Assembly: GCA_033807775.1 (NCBI GenBank) | Contig: CM066327.1 | Span: 76,638,795-76,702,794, forward strand | DNA from: Saussurea involucrata | Taxonomy: Eukaryota; Streptophyta; Magnoliopsida; Asterales; Asteraceae | DNA length: 64,000 nucleotides | Direction: 5' to 3' | In this document: positions 45,437 through 58,044 of the stretch, piece by piece | Numbering within the stretch: the first letter of the stretch is position 1 | How the letters are laid out: each line of letters begins with the position of its first letter | The notes under the pieces: generated by a model | Databases searched by the model: none | Seen by the model: only the letters and a program-made list of their open reading frames with translations | What the model was told of the DNA's origin: nothing | Program-made: the position numbers and the translations under genes

Positions 45437-46396
45437 TGTTGATCCAAAACCGTCAGTGATTTGATAATGACCCTTTAAGAAACACTTAGTGAAAATTGTA
45501 AGTAGACAATATGTATTAGAGTTTCACTATCGCTGATAAGTACTATGTCTCTACAGTACCGCTGATAGGAAACTCATGTTCTTTAGATTACACATTCAGC
45601 GAACACTGTTCATCAATATAGCCCTGAGCCTGTTCAGTCTTATTCATGAACGCTGATAGTTTTAGTTGTTTACTTATGATCCCTGAAGACAAGTTTCACG
45701 TCAACAAATATTCTACGCAGAAGTCGAAGATCAAGCCAAAGAACCAGCGACAAGTTTACTAATGAACTAATGCGGATATCAGCGAAGCTAAGATTTGTCC
45801 ACTCAACGTGAAGTTACAAGTAGAAGACTTCAGCGATCGCTGAGCTTTGTCACTCTCTGATAAAGTATTGTTCAACGAACGCTGATCATGAAGTCTTCCT
45901 CTACAAGTTACTTTTGTCTTACCCCTCTTGCATGCCTCCATACGAAAATGTCAGAAAGGACATCCCTTTTGTCCAGGATCGTACAACCAACTCTGATTCT
46001 ACACTGTACACCATGCGGCTACTAAGGTTGTCTACAAAGGTCAAACCATGCAACAAATCAGTTGCTTCCACATGTAAAGTAATACTGAAATGCATTAAAT
46101 GCAGTATATAAGAAGAACCCTACTTCAGAAATGAACTGCTCAGCCATCTTCTTCTTTCTCTCTCTTAGTGTTAGAATGATATTAGTAATATTCTTATCTC
46201 CTTTTGTCTTAATTCTAGTGCAAGAAACTTAGTGTTTCTCATAACTTGTTTAGATTAGGTTTAATCCTTAATCTTGTTCCGCCACAAGTTGTAAATTGTT
46301 TGATACATATCAATAAACAATTTAGAAAAGTAAAATATGTGTGTTTGTATTCAACCCCCCCTTCTACAAACTTGTATAACCCTTTCGGGACCAACA
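45437..46396 (+). repeat. Element D 3' LTR
   Basis: 960 bp, TGTTGATCC...GGACCAACA, palindrome TCAGCGATCGCTGA at 45830-45843, followed by TSD GTTAG. Confidence 0.95.
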
Positions 46397-46437
46397 GTTA
46401 GTATAAGCAAGATCTTCTTTATTAGAGTAAACAATCT

Positions 46438-46449
46438 GCTCTTATACCA
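46438..46449 (-). other. Primer-binding site of element C
   Basis: Minus strand TGGTATAAGAGC, one mismatch to the initiator tRNA-Met site, two bases from the LTR. Confidence 0.85.
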
Positions 46450-46451
46450 CT

Positions 46452-47392
46452 TGTTGGTCCCAAAGGGGTTATACTTTGTAGAAGACACACAATTTATTTC
46501 TTTCTAAATTTTTTATTGATATATATCCAACAATTTACAGTTTGTTGCGAAACAAGATTAAGGAATAAACGTAATCTAAACAAACTATGAGAAGACTAAG
46601 ATTTCTTGCACTAGAAATAGAGATTAAGAAAATCCATAACACTAAGGAGAGTATTCTTTTTCACACAGAGAGTTCAGCGAGAGGAGTGGCCGAGCACTTC
46701 AAAAATGAAGTAGGGTTTCCTTAATATACTGCATGCATTTAATGCAAGTCAGTATACCTTTACACATGGCAGCCTCTGGTTGGTTGCATGATTTGACTTC
46801 AGTAGACAACCTAGTGGCCGCATGATGAACAGTGCAGAATCAGAGTTGGTTGTACGATTCTGGACAAAAGGGATGTTCGTTCTGACAAAAATCATACGGA
46901 GGTGTGCAAGGGCATAAGACAAAAGTTGCTTGTAGAGGAGGCTTCATGATCAGCGTTCGCTGAATGATTCTTTATCAGCGAATGATAAAGTTTAGCGTTC
47001 GCTGAAGTATTCGACTTGAAACTTCACGTTGAGTGGACAAGTCTTGGCTTCGCTGATATCCGCATCAGGTCACTAGTAGACTTAGTCGCTGGTTCTTTGG
47101 CTTGATCTTCGACTTCAGCGTAGAACATGGTTGACATGAATCTTGTCTTCAAGGATCATAAGTAAACAACATAAGTTATCAGCGATCATCAGTGAGACTG
47201 AACAGGCTCAGGGATCACTGATGAATAGTGTTCACTGAATGCATAATTTAAGGCGTATGTTTTCATCAGCGATACTAAACAGACTTAGTATATTTTCTTT
47301 GATGACAAAACATTAATAGATATTGTCTACTTACAATTTTCACTAGGTGTTTCTCAGAGTCATTATCAAATCACTGAGGATTTGGATCAACA
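46452..47392 (-). repeat. Element C 5' LTR
   Basis: About 941 bp, plus strand TGTTGGTCCC...GGATCAACA. Same family as the D and E LTRs but more diverged; the poly-G and TTGAATACAAAC part is missing. Contains TCAGCGTTCGCTGA near 46950. Confidence 0.92.
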
Positions 47393-48834
47393 GAAACGAT
47401 GACGCAATTGCAAGAGTTACTTGGTAAAGGTTTTATATGCCTAGTTCATCAACATGGGGAGCGCCGATACTTTTGGTTAAAAAGGACAGGTTAATGCGTA
47501 TGTGCAAAGACTATCGTGAGCTTAACAAGGTAACTATCAAGAACAAATATCTGCTTCTAAGGATCGATTATTTGTTTAATCAGTTGTTAGGGGCGAACTT
47601 CTTCTCCAAGATAAATCTTCGGTCTGGTCGTCATTAATTGAAGGTGAAAGAAGAAGACGTGCCCAATTCATGGTTTGACTAATGCACTGGCAAAATACAT
47701 GGACTTCATGAATCGGGTGTGCAATTCTCTCCTAGATAAATGTGTGATTGTCTTTAAAAACGATATTCTAATCTACTCTCGATCCTAAAGCAAGCACGAA
47801 GAGCACCTTCATCTAGTTTTAGAGTTATTAAGGCGCGAGAAATTGTATGCTAAGTTCTCGAAATACGAGTTTTGGTGACGAGAAGTCCAGTTCTTGGGTA
47901 ATGTGGTATCTGAGGAAGGCCGCAAGGTGGATCTAGCCAAGGTAGAGTCCATTAAAGAGGGGGAACCACCAAGATCGTCGTAAGAGGTGAGAAGATTTAT
48001 TGGCTTAGCGAGATACTACTGGAAGTTCATTCAGGACTTCTCTCAGATAGCTACTCCATTGACCGCTTTGACCAAGAAGAATGTCAAGTTTGAGTGGACA
48101 AAGATACAACATGCTTCTTTTAGTACTTTAAAAGAGAAGGTGAGTAGCGCACCAATTCTATCCTTACTCAATGGGGCTGAAGGGTTTGTGATCTGTAGTG
48201 ATGCGTCCAAATTAGGACTTTCGTGTGTGCTCATGCAAAATGGGAAGGTGATTGTCTATGCATCTTCTCAATTCAAAGATATGAGGGCATTATCTATATG
48301 GGGTTAAGTGTTAGATCTACACCGACCATAAGAGTCAGAAGCATCTATTTTATAAGAATGTGAGGCATATGAGGTATAGATGATGGATGGAATTATTGAG
48401 CGACTATGAATGTGAAATTATTTGCCACCCGGGGAAGGCGAATGAGGTAACCAATGCCTTAAGCCGAATGGAAAGAAGAAAATCGACAAAGTAGTGGCCT
48501 TTCGAGTCCAGGCGTCACCCAACCTTTTTGAGGAAATTAAAAAGTTTCAAGGAGAAGAACTATTGGAAGAGAACCATAAAAGTGAGAGGATTGTTGGGGT
48601 GGTGGCATCATTAGAGTGTAATGGTAGTGGATTGAGATGTTTAGGGGACCGAGTGTGGGTTCCGAAGCTAGGGGATGGGCGCAAAAGTGTGTTAGAAGAA
48701 GCGCATAAGTCCCGTTATATTGTTCATCCGGGAACCAATAAAACGTGCATGGATTAACGGTAGTACTATTAGTGGTCGGGGATGAAGAAGATTATAACTC
48801 ATTTTGTTGAGCGATGCTTGACGTGCTTGGAAGT
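47393..48834 (+). pseudogene. Element F: Ty3/gypsy pol remnant, RT to integrase finger
   Basis: RT starts inside the domain because C is inserted there: QLQELLGKGFI, then (shifted) PSSSTWGAPILLVKKD, MRMCKDYRELNKVTIKNKY, NQLLGANFFSKI. Later LYAKFSKYEFW, VRRFIGLARYYWKFIQDFSQIATPLTALTKK and the RNase H start FVICSDASKLGLSCVLMQNGKVIVYAS. Then LGDRVWVPKLGDGRKSVLEEAHKSRY and the HHCC finger (VHPGTNK ... HFVERCLTC). The catalytic RT YVDD region is not readable. Many stops and shifts; the most decayed element here. Gypsy order, with RT before integrase. Confidence 0.9.
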
Positions 48835-49108
48835 TGTGATCCCAGAAATCAACAACAATTCAAGTATATTGAGAGAGATCGAGATACGGAAGTCATCCTC
48901 ATATTAGATTTAATCTTTGTAGTACATGATGATGACACTCTCTCTCACTCACAAGTAGGCTCTCTACATTGTGACACACATTACAAATGAGCTCTAATGT
49001 ACTTTATATAGTCAGGCCCAAGGCCCACTAAGTACAAAGCCCAAGCCCATTACAAACACAAACCCTTTACAAAACTTTCACATAATTAGGACATTTTAGG
49101 TCCTAACA

Positions 49109-49813
49109 TTCTCCCCCTAAAGTTTTGTAAATCAAAATCATCAATCTTGAAAAGCTTTAGCTTCTTTCCCCTTGATTTTCTTGGAAAATCTTTAGTGATG
49201 CTTTTTCTTCGAATGAAGTCTAGGCTCCCCCTTGAAAGAAGCTCTTACTCTTCTTATTTTCAACCTTGAAAAACCGGATTCGATGTGCGCCATAACCTTG
49301 ACTAGATGCACGAGCACACCTTCAAAAAGTAGAAACTCGAGCTCGTTCCGATAAGCCCACAAGAATGATAACGAGTGAGTTTTGAGTGACAAACCAAATA
49401 CATTCCCAGTTTATAACAAAGAATCCGTCAATAAACCACGGGTTGAGTAGGAATTCGGCTTAAAAGTTTGGTTCGTATTTGCTCGAAGGAGGAAGCGTCG
49501 AGTAGCACCCATGCTTTATGCTCAAATCCAAGAAAAATTTCCCCCTCCCGAGACTTAGCACGGGGGTTCCGCTACCCGGTTAGTGGATGGGGTCAAGGGG
49601 CAACGCCCTTGCGGGGTCGAGGCGCCCCTAGAGAAAATTTTTCACTCTTTAAATGGGCTAAAATAAACTAAGATTTTGTGCGATAACTTCTAGTGAACAG
49701 TAGTAGTCAGATGGATCTTGTATGACTAGATCAGGTGAACAGTAGTTGTCGGTCAGGTCTTGTACGACTAGAGCAGATGAACAGTAGTAGTCGGACAGAT
49801 CTTGTATGACTTG
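49109..49813 (-). other. Interior of element G
   Basis: No coding capacity. Holds a GC-rich patch (49550-49630) with hairpin CAAGGGGCAACGCCCTTG at 49594-49611, and a 42-bp tandem repeat at 49693-49812. Confidence 0.75.
49693..49812 (+). repeat. 42-bp tandem repeat, about 2.8 copies
   Basis: Units start at 49693, 49735 and 49777, each beginning (G/A)TGAACAGTAG and containing CTTGTA(T/C)GACT. Units differ at a few bases. Confidence 0.85.
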
Positions 49814-50010
49814 GATCTTTGTAGTACATGATGATGACACTCTCTCTCTCACACAAGTAAGCTCCCTACATTGTGCCACACATTACAAATGAGCTCTAAT
49901 GTACTTTATATAGTCAAGCCCAAGGCCCACTAAGTACAAAGCCTAAGCCCATTACAAACACAAACCCTTTACAAAACTTTCACATAATTAGGACATTTTA
50001 GGTCCTAACA

Positions 50011-51132
50011 GAAGTCAAGGCAGAGTATCGAAGACCTTACGAAAAGCTCCAACCTCTAGACATACCAGTGTGGAAGTGGGATAATATAACTATGGACTTT
50101 GTCACAAAGTTGTCGTGGACACCAAAAGGGTTTTGACGCTATTTGGGTGATAGTTGATCGTCTCACCAACTCGGGTCACTTTTTACCGATTAAAGAGACG
50201 TATTCGATGGATAATCTCGCGAAATTGTATATTAATGATATTTTGTCAATGCATGGTGTGTCACTATCAATATTATCCGCTCGTAATAGTCGCTTCACAT
50301 CCTCATTTTTGAAGAAGTCTTTATAGAGAGTTGGGTTAACAACTCAAGTTGATTACCGTCTATCATCCTCAAACCGATGGACAGAACGAATGAACTATCC
50401 AAACGTTGGAGGATATGTTTAGAGCTTGTGCGATTGACTTTAGAGGCTATTGGGAAACACATTTACCGTTGATATAATTTTCGTACAATAATAGATTTCA
50501 TGCGAGCATTCAAGCAGTGCCTTTCGAAGCGTTGTATAGACGCAAATGTAGAACTCATTTGTGTTGGAATGAGGTAGGGGAGAGATAATGGGCGGGTTGG
50601 GAGTTTGTGCAACTAACCTCCGAGAAGATCTAACAAATGCGTGAGAAGATGAAGGAGGATCACGACCTTCAAAAGATGTATGCAAAAAAGCGTAGGAAAC
50701 CAATCGAGTTTCAATTAGGGGATCAAGTGATGTTAAAAGTATCGCCTTGGAAGGGGGTGGTGCATTTTGGAAAAAGAGGAAAGCTAAGCCCTATGTGTGT
50801 GAGGCCTTTCACAATCACCAAGTGTGTGGGTGAAGTGGATTACAAATTGGACTTACCGGAGGAATTTCAGGGAATTCACCTTACTTTTCATGCATCTAAC
50901 CTAAGGAAGTGCCTAGTTGATGTGAATATGTTCGTACCTTTGGAAAACGTCCGTATCGACGGGAGGTTGAGCTATGTCGTTAAACTGGTGGCAATTGTGA
51001 ATCGCAAGGTTAGAATGTTGAGGACCAAGAAGATTAGCCTTGTGAAGGTAAAACGGCGATATCACAAGGTACAATAGGCAACATGAGAAGTGGAGGCGAA
51101 CATGAAGTCCAAATACTCAAATCTTTTTGATA
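50011..51132 (+). pseudogene. Element F: Ty3/gypsy integrase core and C-terminal domain remnant
   Basis: VKAEYRRPYEKLQPLDIP, VWKWDNITMDFVTKLS (first catalytic Asp), GFDAIWVIVDRLTNSGHFLPI, RNSRFTSSF (second Asp position reads Asn), and near 50400 the segment TIQTLEDMFRACAID. Then a longer open part: KRRKPIEFQLGDQVMLKVSPW (GPY/F-type region), VRPFTITKCVGEVDYKLDLPEEFQGIHLTFHASNLRK, and a terminal stretch ending SKYSNLF that recalls the chromodomain-like end of Tekay-type chromoviruses. Stops throughout. Confidence 0.88.
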
Positions 51133-51954
51133 ATGGAATTATGGAGACAAAATTCTTTTCAGTGGGAGGTATTGCAATAACCACAAATCCTATTTTTTAG
51201 ATAAGTTAGGAGTTAAGGGGTATATTTGTGATTTCTCTCAACTTTCAGGGACTTGGGTGTACTATGAGAGCCTAAAGAGGGAAAACCCTCAAAAACCTCT
51301 CATTTTCAGCTGAACGATTTTGGAGGCTAGAAGAGAAGAGAGACACTTAGGAGAAATATAATGTGTGTATATGTGTGTTCTAGAGGGTCTTTAAGAAGGA
51401 GCTGAAACTTTGTGGGTTAATCATCTTCACCATCAAGGTAATCATCATTTCTTGACCTCTAAGCTTCCATGTCTAGAATTCTAGCTTTTGATTTGGGATT
51501 CCTAATCCCTTGGATGTTTTTGGGTTAAATCCCTTTGGAATGGTGTTTAAATCGTTGCTGATAGTTTTCCCAATGGTTTGTTTCGAACAAAACCACCATT
51601 GTTGGTGGGATTATCAAAGGTTTCCATCTTTTTGGTAAATAAAATCTTCATCAATGGATGGATTCTACTAGATTAAATGATATGTTTTTATGTTTGGGTA
51701 TTGGTTTAGCTTTTTTGGGACATTGATTCCCTCATTTTGGAAGCATAAAATCGATTTGGAAAGGATTGGACATGAGTGGATTTGGGGTATTTTGCTAAAA
51801 CATCCGTGCAGGCAAAGTAGTGACGAATGCGACCCCCGCACGGGTTTGGTCGCATGGAAGTAGCCAAACTTACTGTTTGGCCGATTTCCGTTTTTGCTTC
51901 GTTTCTCATTCGGGGCTAGGATCGAGACACCAAGACGTGAAATTTAGGTGTTCG

Positions 51955-53981
51955 TGTAACACCCTAAAAACAGGGCCAATTAAAACCTCAAAATAAACAA
52001 GTTATGATCACCAAAATATCAAACTTTTATAACCAGAGGATCAAAAGTGAAGTTTTATGTACATAAACATCTAACTTGAATAATCCTATTAATCTAATCA
52101 TATCAACATAATCAGATTACTAGATTATCTAAGCTTTGTCCCAAAAATCATCAAAAGTGAATCTTGATCCTTTGACATCTATATAAGTCTGATTTTTCCA
52201 ACATCTGCATCTCACTCTCCCAGACTACTTCCCAGAGCTTGTACCTGGTAAGAAAATTTAATTTGAAACATTAGGCTTTCGCCTAGTGAGAATATTCAAA
52301 TCAAATTAAAATTTAACAACTAAAATATTAACAGATATATCAAACCTGTTATCAACCATCTTACCGTACTAAAACTCTTTTCAACAACAGGAATCTACCC
52401 AATTCTCATCCTTATGACTAATTCATCTAGTCGTAATAATATCAACATGAGCTACTATAAATCATACCAGATTATAAGTAACTCCCCATCCAAAGAAATT
52501 ACAGTTTCTATACCTGCTTATTTCTTAGTCCGGAAGTAGAGATTACAAATTTCAATATTTGTTTATCTCCGAACTTAAAATGAAGATATCAAATCTTCCG
52601 TCTGAAATGGGAATTACAAACTCGATGTCTGCCTATTCCACATTTCACTTTTCTCACCATCTTGAACATTGGCCCCCAAATGGGATTTAATTTATACAGC
52701 GCTTAACAACAAGGGCCCTCTGGTAATCCAAGATACACCCCACCACTAGAAATTACATCCTTTCGGTCAATGGCTGGTAATTGGTTCCCATTAAACCGTA
52801 CTAAGTGGCCCTCTGATGACCAGAAGCATATTTCTAGCCAACGCAACACAATAATTGTGTATCATCACTCTTTCTATCGTATACTAAAATGTACGATATA
52901 TCATATATTCTATATATCTATATATAGAATATTAATTACAACAATTATCCCCATTTTTGCCACTTAGCTTCGGGAATTAACATCTCAAATGTAAACTACA
53001 TAATCGGACTCATAAATAAGTCCTTACAATTTATTATATCATGGCTTTCGTATCCAAATCTAAGTTATAATCATATAACAATTAGCATATAAATATCAGA
53101 TTGCATTCCACATAAAAAGCCTCAAACTGCTATTGAAAGTCCACAAAAGTCGCAAGCCATTGTAGCGAAAAGCTACACTTTTCGCAAGCCAAAGCTGCGA
53201 ACTTCTTACTTCTCGCAAGCCAAAGCTGCGAAAAGCTCAAAAGTCGCAACCCACTGTTGCGAGTTCTTCAAAACTCGCAAGCCACGCTTGCGAATTCTAT
53301 CACTTTGCGCAGTCAAAGCTTGCGCAAAGTGTATTGTTCATCGTCTCTTTCACAACTTTAAACCAGTGTCGATTTTCTTAGCTAATTAAGCCTACAGATG
53401 GTTTAATCTCAAGGGAAACATATCTATTACCATTCTAATTGCTTAATTTTAAAGAAGTTTGAATAAACTCACCTTATCAGCTTTCTGAACACAGTGTTCT
53501 TGACAAAAACTCTTCTCAGCTTAATCCAAATCTGAACAGATGATTTATAGCTTAATACACCACTTAGATTAAGAAATTAATAGAAGAAAATCAGATTTCC
53601 TTACCACAATTCTTCCAAAATCAAACTTTTCTTTCTTCTGCCTTCTTCTTCCTCGCTCTCTCTCTCTCGTTATCTCTATTCTCTCTGTTGCCGAACAAAC
53701 TCACAAACACACACACAATTAGTCATTTAGACTAATTGTGTGACACCTCACAATCAAACAGATGAGTCATACTCAAATTACCCACCACACCTCAAATTTT
53801 AAAGAAATGACACAACAAACCCTCAAGTTTAATATTTCCTAAAAGAATCTTTAAACTTTCAACATTTGTATTTTAACCCTAATTGAATTACAATACTCTA
53901 TATAATTCAAGGTTACTCCAAATACAAATACATCCCAATCTTATTATAATAATAATAATAACGAAGATTTAGTATGTTACA
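51955..53981 (-). repeat. Element H 3' LTR
   Basis: TGTAACACCC...TATGTTACA with 7-bp inverted ends. It contains a hairpin array at 53149-53331 and an AT hairpin at 52905-52932 (12-bp arms ATATTCTATATA / TATATAGAATAT, 4-base loop). Small open frames inside it recur in the partner LTR and are not genes. Confidence 0.93.
53149..53331 (+). repeat. Array of small stem-loops in the H LTR (TCGCAAGC...GCTTGCGA type)
   Basis: Six successive inverted repeats built on TCGCAA and TTGCGA, for example TCGCAAGCCACGCTTGCGA and CTTTGCGC...GCGCAAAG. Same array in the other LTR near 59239-59421. Confidence 0.85.
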
Positions 53982-54023
53982 ATACTCTCCAACTTGAAAA
54001 TGATTTCGTCCTCGAAATCAAAG

Positions 54024-54212
54024 TCAGGTAAACAAATGAGGATGTCTATCCCTCATACTCTCTTCCGACTCTAAAGTTACAGTACTACCTCGGTGGTGTT
54101 TCCACTGAACTTTCAACATAGCTACTTCTTTACCACTACGTAGCTTCCTAACTGATCTTTCCAAAAGTGCCTCTGGTTCTTCCACACCGCGACTCTTTTC
54201 ATCTACTCTCAC
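54024..54212 (-). pseudogene. Gypsy pol C-terminal fragment of element H
   Basis: Minus strand: EEPEALLERSVRKLRSGKEV, MLKVQWKHHRG and MRDRHPHLF. This is the chromodomain-like tail typical of Tekay-type gypsy pol. It is followed by TTTCGAGGACGAAATC, the usual end-of-pol string before the polypurine tract. Confidence 0.8.
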
Positions 54213-57200
54213 ATCAGTGAGTGAAAATCACATCTTCCTCTTCGGCCAAACATTTCCGAAGATAACATACTTGGAAGGTATTATGTACCCCTCCCAATTA
54301 TGGCAGAAGATCCAAATGATATACTTGTAAACCAATCCTCTTAGAGTAATTGTTATCATCAAATCCATGTTTGACTACTTCTTAGTCTAGCATACCGTTA
54401 TCATTTCTCTCTTGTTTACACGGAATATCCACCACACAACTACAGTCCAAAAGGTCAGTTTCTCTAAAAACTTCAGTTAAGATCTCTAGCCAAATCCCCG
54501 TAACACCGAGAACTGTATTCGATGTATTTCTTTTACATCTACTGAATACTCCAACACTATAGCTTAACGGTTACAGTATTCTCTTCACCTAAAACCAATG
54601 GGATTGAGAAGAACAAGAGTCTTCCTTTCACCCCATCATCATCACAACTCACTCTCCAGGTCTCAAAATAACATTAACATGTACTACCTGAAATTTCCAC
54701 GTACACTGTAAATTAAGCATACTCGTTACTATTAAATACTTCAACAACCACGGCAGTCCATTATTATATCCATGACTTACACGTTTCTTCGGTATAGAAT
54801 GCTATCACTTCCTCTCATCGCACAACCACAATACAACAAAGCACCAAAGTATTGAACATCAAAAGTGATAACTATATTGAACCTGCAATATGATTACATT
54901 CTTAAGTCCAATCTTTCTATCATAGGAAGCAACTCACACAATCAAAATCACTTTGGGTGAACACCTAATACCATTCCGACATTCTGTTTCGATATTAGCC
55001 ATATCACTACTCCCTCTTACAAACTACATGCCCCGACAACTTTAATGACAAAGTGGTACTTTTCATCCGGAATCCCCGAAAAGACTTCCATCAGATGCTT
55101 CCTAGTTCTAACTTCATAATACATACTAGTTGACACATTTATCTTGGCAGTTGATACCAATACTCACTCGTACAATCTCCACACATAACCTTTCACCACA
55201 GACCAGGTTTCTCACAACCATTCATACACATATTAACCGAGTTTATTTCACTAAATATCTCCTCCCCAACTTTAGTTGAACTACCACTCTCGATTTGCTA
55301 AATAACTTGAACTTATTCGTTCATACTAGCTCCTTGTGATTCCAAACCAATACTAAAACACGGTACAATCCTTCACAGATCAACATTTTCCATACCTCAC
55401 TTCATTTGTGCCTAATACTTTCTCCTTTGTAAACCATCCACATCGCAAGTAAAACACTTCTATAACACAACAGTCTTTCATAATCTTAACACTCTTACAA
55501 AGTGGTCCTTCAGCTTTTATTCTTCTGATTTAAGACTTAACAATAATTAAATCCAAAAGAATACCCAAAACATTCACATCATGCAAACTTCTATTTTAAT
55601 ACAATCCATGTAATCCCAACCCAAGCCTACAATGAGCTTATTAAATCGGGTCAATGCTTATAAGACTCAACTGAGTTCAAAACCGAGCCATCTACTCCAA
55701 GGATCAATGATCATTATGCAACATACGTTCCGAGGCATGATAAATCTATGACTCCTTCATTGCTACTTTCCTAACGAAGTCAATTTATATAGGTATATGC
55801 AACTCTTATATACTTCACAATGTATATACTTCGCCAAGGTTCGTTAGTTCCAAAGGTATTAAAAACGCGAGAATTATCAAACAGTCTTTACACTTAAGAT
55901 CGACACTTATTCAAATAGAATGCAGTTAAGCATATAACACAACCAAGACTCCTTCTCGAGTCATTAAAACTGACAAACATTCAAAAGACTCATTTGAATA
56001 TCAATCAAGCCTTTAAGGACAAAATAAACGTTTGGTTAAACATGTGTCACACACACGATTACATAAACCAAAATACATTGTTACCCAATTCTTTACCTTT
56101 TTAATCCCTTAATTGGCCATCGGCCCCAAAACAAAGTTTTACCACTCTTAAAAACTTTACATGGTCGGATTTACCAAAATCCCCCAACTCACATGTTCAC
56201 ATTTTTAAAACGTAATACCTCATAAATATTGCACATCCACAAAAATATTAAAAGCGTGTTTTTGACTACATATCTTTCGCTTGTGCAACAATAATTCGAA
56301 ACTTCTTTCATTAGTGATTTATTCGTCAATCACTCAAAATCCTTAACCATGTCGTACACAATAATATTTTCTTTGCGCATACCCTTCGCATAACAGCATA
56401 CTGGTACCGCTCACAGTCTTTGTTCCTGTCCGCACGGGCATACGCGGGACGCACCCAGACCGCACCCAATGACAGACGAAAGGTCTCATACACCTTACAC
56501 AACTATCGACTTCAAAGTCAATACTTAACATGTCGACACTTCCTTAACCTTAAGGTCCTTAACTGAACTTAATTCTTCCTCCGGACACAACCGTCCCTCG
56601 GCAACTGTATCCCTAGTCAGCGAACAAGGGTACAGACTCTCATGCAACCGACACTAAAGTCCACTTTCGACTCTCACACTGTTCATCTCTCATTTTAACA
56701 CAATTACCAAAACTACAAACTTTTTCCCCAGGTTTATCCAACACTTCTCCATTCTTGGAGTTCTTTCTTAGCTTAAAGCGTAATACTCTACGACCTAGCG
56801 AGTTCATAGCCTTCATGCATGACAACTTGATACATATATTAATTCACACATTTTCTCATTTTAAATAACAACATTTGGAATAACTTGGGCACACATAACC
56901 CCAACATTCACATGACTCCAATGTACTGCACAATGATCTCGAGAATTGTTTGCATACTAAATTTCCGTAAACTCAATCTTTCTCAACCAAAACAAAGTTG
57001 TTACGACTGTAATATATTAAATAAAAATCTTTTCATACAACAATAGTTCGAAAAAGTTTTACCGACACGAATTAAGCTAGTCGGTTCTCCCACTTATTTA
57101 TATGATGTTATTAGATCAATACTCCTGTTGGTTATTAAACGTTTTGCTGGCCAACACTTTCTTGCTACAAATCAACTTTTCATGTAAAGTAAGAAATATT

Positions 57201-58029
57201 TTGTAACAACTCCAAAAAATTTCGTTGTGCGACGTAAATGGGATTGCCTTTTCTTTAAATACACACTTGCACATACTAATTCAACCTTGACTAAAACTGT
57301 TATTTATGCATTTGGTTTGAAATCATGAAAATTCATGTAACCCACACTAGAACACCATGCATAAAACTTTACTAGCAAATGAAGGCTAATTACTCAACGA
57401 GGTCAATCGTCTTACTTACGTAACTTATCATTGACATTCTACCTCCGACCGGTGGTCGCCCTCTCGGCCTTATGACGTTTGCTATACATGCATTCCACGA
57501 TTCACGTATCAACCATGTCATACTATTTTCGTCTTGATCAAACATCTCATATTCTATCTCCACACACATCAACCACCTATTAAAGGTTACCTTGGCAGAC
57601 GTTCATGAGTCCTGCCAATTTCCAGGTTGTCCTTCCAACCCCCAATCATTTACCGATCTGTCCTCCAAAGGATTTTGGTGGCATATTCACCAACGTTCTA
57701 CTATAACCTAAAGGGATAACCATAAGAAATGGTTATGCACATACCCCTATACAAAACGTACTTTACCGATCGTTAGTCACTGTAACAATTTAGAAATAAG
57801 CATGTTCGCGTAACAATATATTCATAATAACAGTAGCTAATTGAAATTGTGAACATATCATACATGAGAATCCTTGTTACCATTATCACAGTACTAATTT
57901 CACGTATTTCCGTTGACTCTATGACTATCACGTCTTAGTATTTCTACCCAAATCTTACAAGTCATAACTTAATTCATCTCAGCTTAAGTCTAAGTATCTC
58001 ATCAGTATACTTAGTTCGCTTAAACTATT

Positions 58030-58041
58030 GCTCTAATACCA
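58030..58041 (-). other. Primer-binding site of element H
   Basis: Minus strand TGGTATTAGAGC, one mismatch to the initiator tRNA-Met site, three bases from the LTR. Confidence 0.8.
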
Positions 58042-58044
58042 TAT

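Larger units (their letters stand above)
21648..46396 (+). mobile_element. Element D: full-length Sirevirus-like copia hosting element E
   Basis: LTRs of 966 bp (21648-22613) and 960 bp (45437-46396), primer site at 22616, gag from 22696, pol to 39688, and a third ORF from 41137 to 45161. Without nested E it is about 13.4 kb, long for copia but normal for Sireviruses. LTR ends are TGTTGATCC and GGACCAACA, and the LTR pair is nearly identical by eye. The final polypurine tract has drifted to ACGGGGAGAT. Pol is one continuous frame with five stops and no shift. Confidence 0.93.
21643..46401. repeat. Target-site duplication GTTAG of element D
   Basis: GTTAG at 21643-21647 and at 46397-46401 flank the D LTRs exactly. 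Joining the flanks restores the short leader of C between primer site and gag, as in element E. Confidence 0.95.
19071..47392 (-). mobile_element. Element C: minus-strand Sirevirus-like copia, split by A and D
   Basis: Reading from right to left: 5' LTR (46452-47392), primer site (46438-46449), leader, gag (21614 to about 19220) and the start of protease (to 19071). The rest of pol lies beyond element A, left of the window. D is inserted in the leader with TSD GTTAG, and A is inserted in protease. C itself interrupts the RT of gypsy element F. GAAAC at 47393-47397 should be one TSD half. It belongs to the same family as D and E. Confidence 0.9.
48835..50010 (-). mobile_element. Element G: small, internally deleted copia-type element related to B
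   Basis: 1176 bp. On the minus strand the 3' LTR is 49108-48835 (TGTTAGGACC...GGGATCACA) with polypurine tract TAGGGGGAGAA at 49119-49109. The 5' LTR is partial (50010-49814), lacking its last 77 bases and the primer site. About 0.7 kb of interior has no gene. LTR ends and the AGGAC...GTCCT hairpin at the start match element B. Possibly a deletion derivative of a B-like element. Confidence 0.88.
48830..50015. repeat. Target-site duplication GAAGT of element G
   Basis: GAAGT at 48830-48834 and 50011-50015; joining restores CLTCLEVKAEYRRP of gypsy integrase. Confidence 0.95.
53982..58044 (-). other. Interior of element H, mostly non-coding
   Basis: Apart from the fragment at 54024-54212 I see no protein motif. 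A minus-strand frame at 57390-57572 with RPRGRPPVGGR lies where a gag would start and could be a gag remnant, but this is weak. The remainder is AT-rich without repeats that I could detect. Confidence 0.6.

Noticed and set aside
19071..47392. Single uninterrupted element from A LTR to C LTR
   Set aside because: Three separate LTR pairs with their own TSDs and opposite orientations show distinct nested insertions.
52770..52967. Identical 65-codon open frame in both H LTRs (also 58862-59059)
   Set aside because: It lies across the AT hairpin in the LTR, has no coding character, and its identity is explained by LTR duplication.
53149..53331. CRISPR-like array
   Set aside because: Units are variable inverted repeats without uniform spacers, in a plant LTR.
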